From positions 1 to 5,512 of the forward strand of contig JADGGV010000297.1 in the NCBI GenBank assembly GCA_019689775.1: a stretch of 5,512 nucleotides of DNA, given 5' to 3'. The notes under the pieces were generated by a model. The model did not search any database. It saw only the letters and a program-made list of their open reading frames with translations, and had not been told where the DNA came from. The position numbers were made by a program, and so were the translations under genes. Of this stretch, positions 1 through 5,430 are shown in pieces. This DNA comes from Gemmatimonadota bacterium (GTDB lineage: Bacteria; Gemmatimonadota; Gemmatimonadetes; Longimicrobiales; RSA9). How positions within the stretch are numbered: the first letter of the stretch is position 1; each line of letters starts with the position of its first letter.

Positions 1-1
1 C

Positions 2-1183
2 GCGATCCGCTCGGCCTACTTCTTCCCCCCACCGATGCCCGACGCCGCCCGGCTCCCCCCCGAGCGGACCGACGGCCAGGCCGATCTCGACGAGTGCCGC
101 CTCGGCGCCATCCGCGTCGAGGCCGAGACCGACGAGGACGACACCTCCGGCGTCGCCGCCGCCCAGCGCCTGCGCCGCGCCTTCGCCCACCGCTTCGGCG
201 AGCCCGACACGCTCCGCGGCGCCCGCTGGCCGCTCTCCGACTACGAGGCGCTCGCCACCTGGCGCCTCCCCGGTCGCTGGGTCGCCACCGGCTGGCGCGG
301 CTACCGCCAGGGGATCGAGGCCGGCGCCTGGGCGACCATCTCCGGCATCGACCCCACCCGCGACGCCACGCCCGAGCCCCGCTCCACCGCGCCGACGCTC
401 GCCGAGCTCGCCGACAGCGCGGGTCTCGACCCCGACCTCACCCGCGACCTCCTCGCGCTCGCCGACAGCGCCGGCACCGACCCCGGCGCTACCCGCAACT
501 GGAGCGCCGCGGCGGACTCCGCGCTCCTCGACGCGCTCGACCGCTGGCGCGACGCCGTCACCACGCTCCCCGCCGAGCGACGCGCCGCCGCGCTCTGGCT
601 CGTCGACCGCCTCCTCGCCGCCGCCTACCGCCGCACCCCCGCCGACGAGGCCGCCGGCGGCCCGATGCGTGAGCGGCTCGACAGCCTCGGGATCCGCTCC
701 GACACACTCCCGATCAGCCACGAGTTCGCCTACGCCGGCAACCTCGCCTGGGACGCCTACGCCGCGGCGCCCCCCGGCCCGCTCCGTCAGGACCTCTTCC
801 TCGAGCTCCTCGCCAACGGCTTCGAGGACCGCCCCTGCGAGCACGGCGCCAACCAGTTCCGCCGCATCATCGACGCCGGCGAGAAGGCCGCCGCCGACAT
901 CGTCGGCGACGCGCGCCAGGCCCGCCTCCACCTCCTCCTCGCCCGCGCCTACGGCGACATCGTCGCCGTCGCCAGCGGCATCGGCAGCTCCGCCAGCCGC
1001 CTCGACACCGCCGCCTATCGGCGCGAGGCCGCCTCGGCGCGCCGGTCCGCCCTCCGACACTACCAGCGGGCGCTCGATCTCCTCCCCCGGGGAGCCGCCG
1101 CCCGCGCCGTATGGCGCGAGGCCTGGCGCCTGCGCGCCGGACTCCCCCCGATGCATACCGTCTTCGTCTGCCTCTACGATTGA
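2..1183 (+). CDS. Unrecognised protein, 5'-truncated by the window edge
   Basis: The reading frame is open from base 2 and ends with TGA at 1181-1183. An ATG at 35 would give 382 residues, but the frame continues upstream of it (AIRSAYFFPPP before that Met) with no Shine-Dalgarno sequence in front, so the true start probably lies outside the window. I do not recognise the family. Numbering from the Met at 35, the N-terminal third is acidic and includes DLDECRLGAIRVEAETDEDD. A W/Y/R-rich stretch follows at about 64-100, then a short internal repeat at 125-154. The second half is probably all helical. Residues about 285-370 (RLHLLLARAYGD, then ALRHYQRALDLLPRGAAARAVW) resemble a TPR-like helical pair, and the protein ends in TVFVCLYD. 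There is no transmembrane segment in the visible part; a signal peptide could lie upstream. Third positions are strongly C-biased, more so than in the helicase gene next door. That the frame is a gene is fairly sure; the function is unknown. Confidence 0.75.
   Translation, partial: AIRSAYFFPPPMPDAARLPPERTDGQADLDECRLGAIRVEAETDEDDTSGVAAAQRLRRAFAHRFGEPDTLRGARWPLSDYEALATWRLPGRWVATGWRGYRQGIEAGAWATISGIDPTRDATPEPRSTAPTLAELADSAGLDPDLTRDLLALADSAGTDPGATRNWSAAADSALLDALDRWRDAVTTLPAERRAAALWLVDRLLAAAYRRTPADEAAGGPMRERLDSLGIRSDTLPISHEFAYAGNLAWDAYAAAPPGPLRQDLFLELLANGFEDRPCEHGANQFRRIIDAGEKAAADIVGDARQARLHLLLARAYGDIVAVASGIGSSASRLDTAAYRREAASARRSALRHYQRALDLLPRGAAARAVWREAWRLRAGLPPMHTVFVCLYD
407..496 (+). repeat. 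Two-copy in-frame direct repeat inside the first gene
   Basis: The peptide LADSAGLDPDLTR (407-445) recurs as LADSAGTDPGATR (458-496), a period of 17 codons (51 bases). The first half of each copy is nearly identical in DNA as well. It looks like a small internal duplication of a helix and turn unit within the unrecognised protein. Two copies are too few to call a domain repeat. Confidence 0.6.
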
Positions 1184-1258
1184 ACCTCGCTCCCACGCCC
1201 CCATCCCGCTTCGATCCGTCGCCCGCGCACCCGCCGGCCCAAACGTCCAATGCCGCCT

Positions 1259-1274
1259 TGCAATAACGGTTGCA
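1259..1274. promoter_or_regulatory. Operator-like palindrome overlapping the -35 region
   Basis: TGCAA (1259-1263), a six-base spacer and TTGCA (1270-1274) form a perfect dyad. Its right half is also the first five bases of the candidate -35 box TTGCAC. It sits in one of the few AT-richer patches of the window. A dimeric repressor could bind such a site, but a 5+5 dyad can arise by chance and no regulator gene is visible nearby. Confidence 0.25.
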
Positions 1275-1298
1275 CTCGCGCACCGCTGTGGCTATATT
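1270..1298 (+). promoter_or_regulatory. Candidate sigma70-type promoter for the helicase leader
   Basis: The -35 box TTGCAC (1270-1275, 3/6 to consensus but with the key TTG) is separated by exactly 17 bases from the -10 box TATATT (1293-1298, 5/6). In so GC-rich a region a TATATT at optimal spacing is noticeable. Transcription would start near 1304-1306, leaving a leader of about 118 bases before the helicase start codon, most of it in the large hairpin. Whether the sigma factor of this organism uses such boxes is assumed, not shown. Confidence 0.5.
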
Positions 1299-1310
1299 GC
1301 GTCGTGGATT

Positions 1311-1398
1311 AGTGCGAAGCCGGATCGCCGATCCCTGACTCGTCGGACGCCGCCGTGCCCGACGCGTCAGACCAGCGAGCCGGCTTCTCGCTTTTTTT
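1311..1398 (+). ncRNA. Long hairpin leader RNA or small RNA ending in a T-tract
   Basis: Bases 1311-1392 form an imperfect inverted repeat. The pairing segments are 1311-1314 with 1389-1392 (one G-U), 1316-1323 with 1380-1387, 1325-1328 with 1375-1378, then 1335-1346 with 1359-1370 (11 of 12 pairs) and 1348-1350 with 1355-1357, closed by a four-base loop. That is about 30 pairs, interrupted by single mismatches and one internal loop (1329-1334 opposite 1371-1374). Seven T residues (1392-1398) follow immediately. With a candidate start point near 1305, a product of roughly 94 nt ending at the T-tract is predicted. This is the shape of a short terminated RNA, an attenuated leader, or simply a long terminator for the gene upstream. 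I recognise no known RNA family. Confidence 0.4.
1374..1398 (+). terminator. Intrinsic terminator just upstream of the helicase gene
   Basis: AGCGAG (1374-1379) pairs perfectly with CTCGCT (1387-1392) around the seven-base loop CCGGCTT, followed by a T-run to 1398. It lies 24 bases before the helicase start codon and downstream of the candidate promoter, so it would stop transcripts headed into the helicase. It could equally terminate the gene ending at 1183, since no other hairpin with a T-run lies between. The same bases can instead pair with 1311-1328 in the long fold. Confidence 0.65.
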
Positions 1399-1422
1399 CG
1401 TGCTCGTGTCGAAGGACCCCGT

Positions 1423-2679
1423 TTGAGCGACCGCACCATGAAGTTCGACGAGCTGACGTCGGCTCCCGCCATCCTCCGCGCCATCCGTGAACTGGGCTGG
1501 GAGGAGCCCACCCCGATCCAGCAGAAGGCCATCCCGGTCGCCCGCACCGGCCGCGACCTGGTCGGCATCGCCCAGACGGGGACCGGCAAGACCGCGTCCT
1601 TCCTGATCCCGGCGTTGGAGAAGCACGGCGACCGCGAGGGGCTGTACACGCTGATCCTCTGCCCGACGCGCGAGCTCGCGCAGCAGGTCGCGGCGGACGC
1701 GCGTGCGCTCTCGAAGTACCTTCAGCTCTTCGTCGGGGAGCTGGTCGGCGGGCTTCCGATCCGGCAGCAGATCCGGGACCTGCGCGCCGGCTTCGACATC
1801 GTCGTCGCCACGCCGGGCCGGCTGATCGACCACCTCGAGCGTGGCACCATCGACCTCTCCGAGATCGAGACGCTCGTCCTCGACGAGGCGGACCGGATGC
1901 TGGACATGGGCTTCCGCCCGCAGATCGACGAGATCCTGCGCCACCTGCCGAAGAAGCGGCAGACGCTGTTCTTCTCCGCGACCATGCCGAACGGGGTGCA
2001 CGCGCTGGCGCTGCGGATCCTCGACGATCCGGTCTGGGTCGAGGTCGCCCGGCCGAATACCGCGGCCACCGGCATCGAGCAGAAGGTCTACTCGGTCCGA
2101 CCGGAGAAGAAGGTCGACCTGCTCCTCGAGCTGCTCGCGCAGCCCGACTGGGACCAGGTGCTCGTCTTCACGCGCACGAAGCACGGTGCCGACATCCTCG
2201 GCGCGCGGCTCCAGCGCGCGGGTGTCTCGTGCACCGTGCTCCACGGCGACCGCGACATGAAGGAGCGCCGCCGCGCGCTCGACGAGTTCGACCGCGGCCA
2301 CGTCCGCGTGCTCGTCGCCACGGATGTGGCGCAGCGCGGGCTCGACATCGAGGGGATCAGCCACGTCGTCAACTTCGACGTGCCGCAGGACCCCGAGGAT
2401 TACATCCACCGCATCGGCCGGACCGGCCGCGCGGGCGCCACCGGCACCGCGGTCACGTTCATGAGCGGCGGCGACCTGGCCCAGGTGCACGACATCGAGA
2501 GGCTCCTCGGCTACAAGTTCGAACGCATCTCGATCGAGGCGTACGACTACACCGGCGGGGGCAGCCTGTTGACGAGTCGGCCGCGCGTGCAGGTCAACCG
2601 CGCCGGCAGCCGGCTCGGCTCCCGCCGGGCGAGCGAGCTCTCGCCCGAGGAGCTGCGGCAGCTCCTCAAGGTCGGCTGA
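1423..2679 (+). CDS. rhlE: DEAD-box ATP-dependent RNA helicase, RhlE-like
   Basis: This 418-residue protein has both RecA-like domains of a DEAD-box helicase, which uses ATP to unwind short RNA duplexes during ribosome assembly and RNA turnover in the cytoplasm. Visible motifs are the Q motif (GWEEPTPIQ, 25-33), I (AQTGTGKT, 50-57), Ia (PTRELA, 81-86), GG (VGG, 108-110), Ib (TPGR, 130-133), II (DEAD, 154-157), III (SAT, 185-187), IV (VLVFTRTK, 246-253), V (ATDVAQRGLD, 299-308) and VI (HRIGRTGR, 329-336). The run LVFTRTKHGA and the ARPNTA segment (209-214) match my memory of E. coli RhlE closely, hence the subfamily. After motif VI only about 80 residues remain, without the long basic or RGG tail of many RhlE proteins. 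I chose TTG at 1423 because GAAGGA (1411-1416) sits six bases upstream; an ATG at 1438 is the alternative but is 21 bases from that site. The gene follows a structured, terminator-bearing leader. Confidence 0.95.
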   Translation: MSDRTMKFDELTSAPAILRAIRELGWEEPTPIQQKAIPVARTGRDLVGIAQTGTGKTASFLIPALEKHGDREGLYTLILCPTRELAQQVAADARALSKYLQLFVGELVGGLPIRQQIRDLRAGFDIVVATPGRLIDHLERGTIDLSEIETLVLDEADRMLDMGFRPQIDEILRHLPKKRQTLFFSATMPNGVHALALRILDDPVWVEVARPNTAATGIEQKVYSVRPEKKVDLLLELLAQPDWDQVLVFTRTKHGADILGARLQRAGVSCTVLHGDRDMKERRRALDEFDRGHVRVLVATDVAQRGLDIEGISHVVNFDVPQDPEDYIHRIGRTGRAGATGTAVTFMSGGDLAQVHDIERLLGYKFERISIEAYDYTGGGSLLTSRPRVQVNRAGSRLGSRRASELSPEELRQLLKVG

Positions 2680-2709
2680 GCCGCACGCCCGGTTTCCGCG
2701 ACCGCGCCC

Positions 2710-2740
2710 ACGGCGAGCCCCCGGCTCGCCGTCTTCGTTT
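2710..2740 (+). terminator. Terminator-like hairpin after the helicase gene
   Basis: ACGGCGAGCC (2710-2719) pairs perfectly with GGCTCGCCGT (2723-2732) around a CCC loop, and the T-containing stretch CTTCGTTT follows. The 10-bp GC-rich stem is strong but the T-run is interrupted, so termination may be partial. It lies 30 bases after the helicase stop codon and 22 bases before the next start codon, so it separates the two genes or sets their ratio by read-through. Confidence 0.6.
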
Positions 2741-2762
2741 CCACCCGCGCCCCCTCGGCCCG

Positions 2763-4208
2763 ATGTCCTTCGATGCCGTCATCGTCGGCGCCGGCCCGAA
2801 CGGCCTGAGCGCCGCGGTCGTCCTGGCCGAGGCGGGCCTCTCCGTCCTCGTGCTGGAAGCCGAAGCGCGGCCCGGCGGCGGTCTGGCCACGGCGGAGGTG
2901 ACGCTCCCCGGCTTCCATCACGACCTCTGCTCGAGCGTGCACCCCTTCCTGGCGATGTGCTCCGCGCTGCACGGTCTGCCGATCGCCGACGTCGACGTCC
3001 GCTGGGTCCGGCCGGAGATCGCCGTCGCGCACCCGCTGGACGGCGGGCGCGCCGCCGCGCTGCGCGGCTCGCCGCGCGAGACGGCGCTCGGGCTCGGCCG
3101 CGACGGCGCCGCGTGGGAGCGCCTGCTCGGGCCCTTCGTCGAGCGCATCGGCGCCCTCGCCCCGGAGCTGCTCGCGCCGCTGCACTGGCCGGCGCACCCG
3201 GTCCTCGCGGGCCGGTTCGCCGCGAAGGCGCTGCGCTCGGCCGCCGCCCTGGCCCGCGCCGCCTTCCGCGACGCGCCCGCCCGCGCGCTCTTCGCCGGCT
3301 GCGCCGCGCACGCGGTCTCCCCGCTCGACGCGGCGCCGACCGCGGCCTTCGGGCTCCTGCTCGCCGCCTCCGCCCACGTCTCCGGCTGGCCCGTGGCGGA
3401 AGGCGGCTCCGCGCGCATCGCGGACGCGCTCGCCGCCCGCATCGCCGCGCTCGGCGGCGCCATCCGCTGCGGCGCCCCCGTCCGGTCGCTCGCCGAGCTC
3501 CCGCCCGCCCGCGCCGTCCTGTTCGACCTGACGCCCCGCCAGCTCCTCGCCATCGCCGGCGACCGCATCGCCCCGCGCGTGCGCCGCGCGTTCCGCCGGT
3601 TCCGCTACGGGCCCGGGATCTTCAAGCTCGACTGGGCGCTGGACGGGCCGATCCCCTGGAGCGCGCCCGAGTGCCGGCGCGCCGGCACCGTCCACGTCGG
3701 CGGCACGCTCGAGGAGATCGTCGCCGCCGAGCGCGCCCCCTGGGAGGGACGGCGCGCCGACCGTCCGTTCGGCCTCCTCACGCAGCCCAGCGTCTGCGAT
3801 CCGACACGCGCGCCCGCCGGGAAGCACGTCGCCTGGGCGTACTGCCACATCCCCAACGGCGCAACGTGGGACATGACCGACGTGATCGAGCGCCAGGTCG
3901 AGCGCTTCGCCCCGGGGTTCCGCGACCGCATCCTCGCGCGCCGCGCCTGGTCCCCCGCCGATCTCGAGCGGCACGACGCCAACCTCGTCGGAGGCGACGT
4001 CGCCGGCGGCGCCATGACGCTCCGCCAGGTCCTCTTCCGCCCCCGCCCCTCGCTCCACCCCTACCGCGCCGGCGCGCCCGGCCTCTACATCGGCTCCGCC
4101 TCGACGCCGCCGGGCGGCGGCGCCCACGGGATCTGCGGCTACCACGCCGCCCGCGCGATCCTCGCCGACCTCGCCGCCGGACGCCTGCCTCGCCGCGCCC
4201 TGGCATGA
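2763..4208 (+). CDS. FAD-dependent oxidoreductase, phytoene dehydrogenase-related
   Basis: The 481-residue product begins directly with a Rossmann dinucleotide-binding fold: FDAVIVGAGPNGLSAA, with GAGPNG at 9-14, the acidic end of strand 2 at E32 (VLVLEAEARPGGG) and an RPGG turn at 36-39. The C-terminal FAD-contact region of this superfamily is also present (GLYIGSASTPPGGGAHG, 440-456, followed by a helix GYHAARAIL). This is the arrangement of COG1233 proteins, which include carotenoid desaturases and PYROXD2-like oxidoreductases that act on hydrophobic polyenes or unknown substrates. The middle (about 110-230) is a divergent Ala/Arg-rich substrate domain. The frame is open far upstream into the helicase gene, but homology-type sequence starts only at this ATG. 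No convincing Shine-Dalgarno precedes it (GCCCCCTCGGCCCG), and a hairpin lies just upstream, so its promoter is unclear. No carotenoid genes are nearby, so the substrate cannot be named. Confidence 0.9.
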   Translation: MSFDAVIVGAGPNGLSAAVVLAEAGLSVLVLEAEARPGGGLATAEVTLPGFHHDLCSSVHPFLAMCSALHGLPIADVDVRWVRPEIAVAHPLDGGRAAALRGSPRETALGLGRDGAAWERLLGPFVERIGALAPELLAPLHWPAHPVLAGRFAAKALRSAAALARAAFRDAPARALFAGCAAHAVSPLDAAPTAAFGLLLAASAHVSGWPVAEGGSARIADALAARIAALGGAIRCGAPVRSLAELPPARAVLFDLTPRQLLAIAGDRIAPRVRRAFRRFRYGPGIFKLDWALDGPIPWSAPECRRAGTVHVGGTLEEIVAAERAPWEGRRADRPFGLLTQPSVCDPTRAPAGKHVAWAYCHIPNGATWDMTDVIERQVERFAPGFRDRILARRAWSPADLERHDANLVGGDVAGGAMTLRQVLFRPRPSLHPYRAGAPGLYIGSASTPPGGGAHGICGYHAARAILADLAAGRLPRRALA

Positions 4209-4240
4209 AAAGAGGGACGCCGCGCCATGCGACGTCCCTC
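4208..4240 (-). terminator. Intrinsic terminator for the desaturase gene
   Basis: GAGGGACG (4212-4219) pairs with CGTCCCTC (4233-4240). Inside that, after one mismatch, CGC (4221-4223) pairs with GCG (4229-4231) around a five-base loop. On the minus strand the stem is followed by TTTT (complement of 4208-4211), so the T-tail belongs to minus-strand transcription, from the desaturase ending at 4297. It overlaps the last base of the oxidoreductase stop codon. On the plus strand no T-run follows, but the hairpin may still protect that transcript's 3' end. Confidence 0.7.
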
Positions 4241-4249
4241 CCCGTGTTC

Positions 4250-4284
4250 CGCGGATCCGGCGCCCGCGCGCCGGACCGTCCGCG
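4250..4284. repeat. GC-rich inverted repeat between convergent genes
   Basis: TCCGGCGC (4256-4263) pairs with GCGCCGGA (4268-4275) around a four-base loop, and the stem continues outward as CGCGGA (4250-4255) with TCCGCG (4279-4284) after a three-base bulge. That makes 14 pairs in all. No T-run follows on either strand. It lies between the two convergent stop codons and may work as a transcript-end barrier together with the neighbouring terminator. Confidence 0.55.
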
Positions 4285-4296
4285 TCCACCCCGCGG

Positions 4297-5340
4297 CTAC
4301 TCCAGCGCCAGCCCCCGCGGCTTCCCGGCTTCCTGCGCCGCCTCCGCCGCCGCCTCCGCTGCCGCGACCGCGGCGTCCTTCGCCGCTCCCGCCGCCGCCT
4401 TCGCCGCCGCCGCGCGCTCGCGTGCCGCCTCCGCCGCCTCCGCCATCACCTCCGTGGCCGCGTGCACCGCGGCATCCTTCGCCGCGAGCGCGCGCTCCTT
4501 CGCGACGGCCGCGCGTTCCTTCGCCGCCGCCGCCGCGCCGCGCGCCGCGTCCTTCGCCCGCGCCAGGTGCCGCTCCGAGAACTCCCGCACCGATGCCGTC
4601 CGCGCGTACACCACCTTCGCCAGCCGCAGCGCCGACAGCAGCCGGATGTAGAGCCAGCCGATGTCGAACTCCCACCACTGCGCCCCGAACTTCGCCGACC
4701 GCGGGTCCGCGTGGTGGTTGTTGTGCAGCTCCTCACCCACGATCCAGATCCCCAACGGGTAGAGGTTGTGGCTGCGGTCGCGCGTGTGGAAGTTCCGGTA
4801 CCCCAGCGCGTGCCCCGCGCCGTTGATGATGTTGCCCATGATCGGCACCCACACGGCCATCCCCGACCAGACCAGCAGCCCCACTAGCGGCCCGAACAGC
4901 AGGATGTCCACGCCCAGCATCAGCACGATGCCCCAGAACGAGTACCGGCTGTAGAGGTTCCGCTCGATCCAGTCGTCCGGGCAGTCGTAGCCGTACTTGT
5001 CGAGCAGCGCCTGGTCCTTCACCGCCTTGCGGTAGAAGAAGACGCCCCCGAGCAGGATGTTCCAGAAGCCGTCGACCTCGGGCGAATGCGGGTCGCCCTC
5101 ACGGTCGGCGAACGCGTGGTGCTTCCGGTGCACCGCCACCCATTCCCGCGTCTTCATCCCCGTCGTCAGCCACAGCCAGAAGCGCATGAAGTGGCTCGCG
5201 ATCGGATGGAAGACGACGCCCTGGTGCGTCATCGAGCGGTGCAGGTACAGCGTGACACAGAGGTTGGAGATGTGCCCGAGGGCCAGGGTGAACAGCAGCG
5301 GGAACCACCAGGTGTGCGCGAGGGAACCGAACAGGGGCAT
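4297..5340 (-). CDS. Acyl-CoA delta-9-type desaturase with Ala-rich tail
   Basis: This 347-residue membrane enzyme should insert a double bond into a saturated acyl chain (acyl-CoA or acyl-lipid) using a di-metal centre, O2 and electrons from a partner not found here. All ligand motifs of the stearoyl-CoA desaturase family are visible: H34-RSMT-H39, H71-RK-HH75, H206-NN-HH210, plus N173-GAG-H177, which matches the Asn and extra His metal ligands known from SCD1. Hydrophobic segments at about 11-31, 41-61, 134-158 and 160-176 fit the usual four-helix topology. The catalytic part ends near residue 250. Residues about 252-340 are an added Ala-rich stretch with Lys/Glu/Arg repeats (AAKERAAVAKERALAAKDAA), predicted as long helix and not needed for the core enzyme. 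The start ATG is supported by a strong GGAGGAG site. The gene is convergent with the oxidoreductase and probably monocistronic at its 3' end. It likely adjusts membrane fluidity. Confidence 0.95.
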   Translation of the reverse strand: MPLFGSLAHTWWFPLLFTLALGHISNLCVTLYLHRSMTHQGVVFHPIASHFMRFWLWLTTGMKTREWVAVHRKHHAFADREGDPHSPEVDGFWNILLGGVFFYRKAVKDQALLDKYGYDCPDDWIERNLYSRYSFWGIVLMLGVDILLFGPLVGLLVWSGMAVWVPIMGNIINGAGHALGYRNFHTRDRSHNLYPLGIWIVGEELHNNHHADPRSAKFGAQWWEFDIGWLYIRLLSALRLAKVVYARTASVREFSERHLARAKDAARGAAAAAKERAAVAKERALAAKDAAVHAATEVMAEAAEAARERAAAAKAAAGAAKDAAVAAAEAAAEAAQEAGKPRGLALE

Positions 5341-5344
5341 TCTT

Positions 5345-5354
5345 CTCCTCCTCC
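5345..5354 (-). promoter_or_regulatory. Strong ribosome binding site of the desaturase gene
   Basis: On the minus strand the start codon is preceded by GGAGGAGGAGAAGA. The purine run contains a near-ideal Shine-Dalgarno at good spacing, which fixes the ATG at 5338-5340 as the start. It contrasts with the weak or absent sites of the plus-strand genes and suggests high translation. Confidence 0.85.
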
Positions 5355-5430
5355 GTGGACGCTCGCGCCCGGCGCCGCCGGACCCGATGGCGATGAGCCT
5401 GCTCAGGGGCGCCGAAAGATCATCGAACCG

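Noticed and set aside
1311..1398. Inverted repeat considered as a small transposon (MITE) or REP element
   Set aside because: There is no flanking target-site duplication that I can see and only one copy in the window. The T-tract and the position before a gene fit a terminator or leader better.
1309..2490. Minus-strand open frame of 393 codons opposite the helicase
   Set aside because: It has no recognisable domain and lies exactly antisense to a complete set of helicase motifs.
2229..2762. Upstream extension of the oxidoreductase frame into the helicase gene
   Set aside because: This 178-residue Arg/Pro/His-rich stretch lies out of frame over conserved helicase motifs, a common artefact of high GC. 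The real domain begins at the ATG at 2763.
2547..4289. Long minus-strand open frame of 580 codons opposite the oxidoreductase
   Set aside because: It is a shadow of the plus-strand gene. The translation is low-complexity Gly/Ala/Arg/Asp with no motif, whereas the plus strand has clear FAD-binding motifs at both ends.
2957..4651. Plus-strand frame of 564 codons spanning the oxidoreductase, spacer and desaturase tail
   Set aside because: It is Arg/Pro/Ala-rich, crosses two convergent genes and their terminators, and has no domain.
4139..4826. Proline-rich and glycine-rich frames over the desaturase tail
   Set aside because: They are out-of-frame readings of the GCC/GCG-rich Ala tail. The desaturase frame with its conserved His boxes explains the region.
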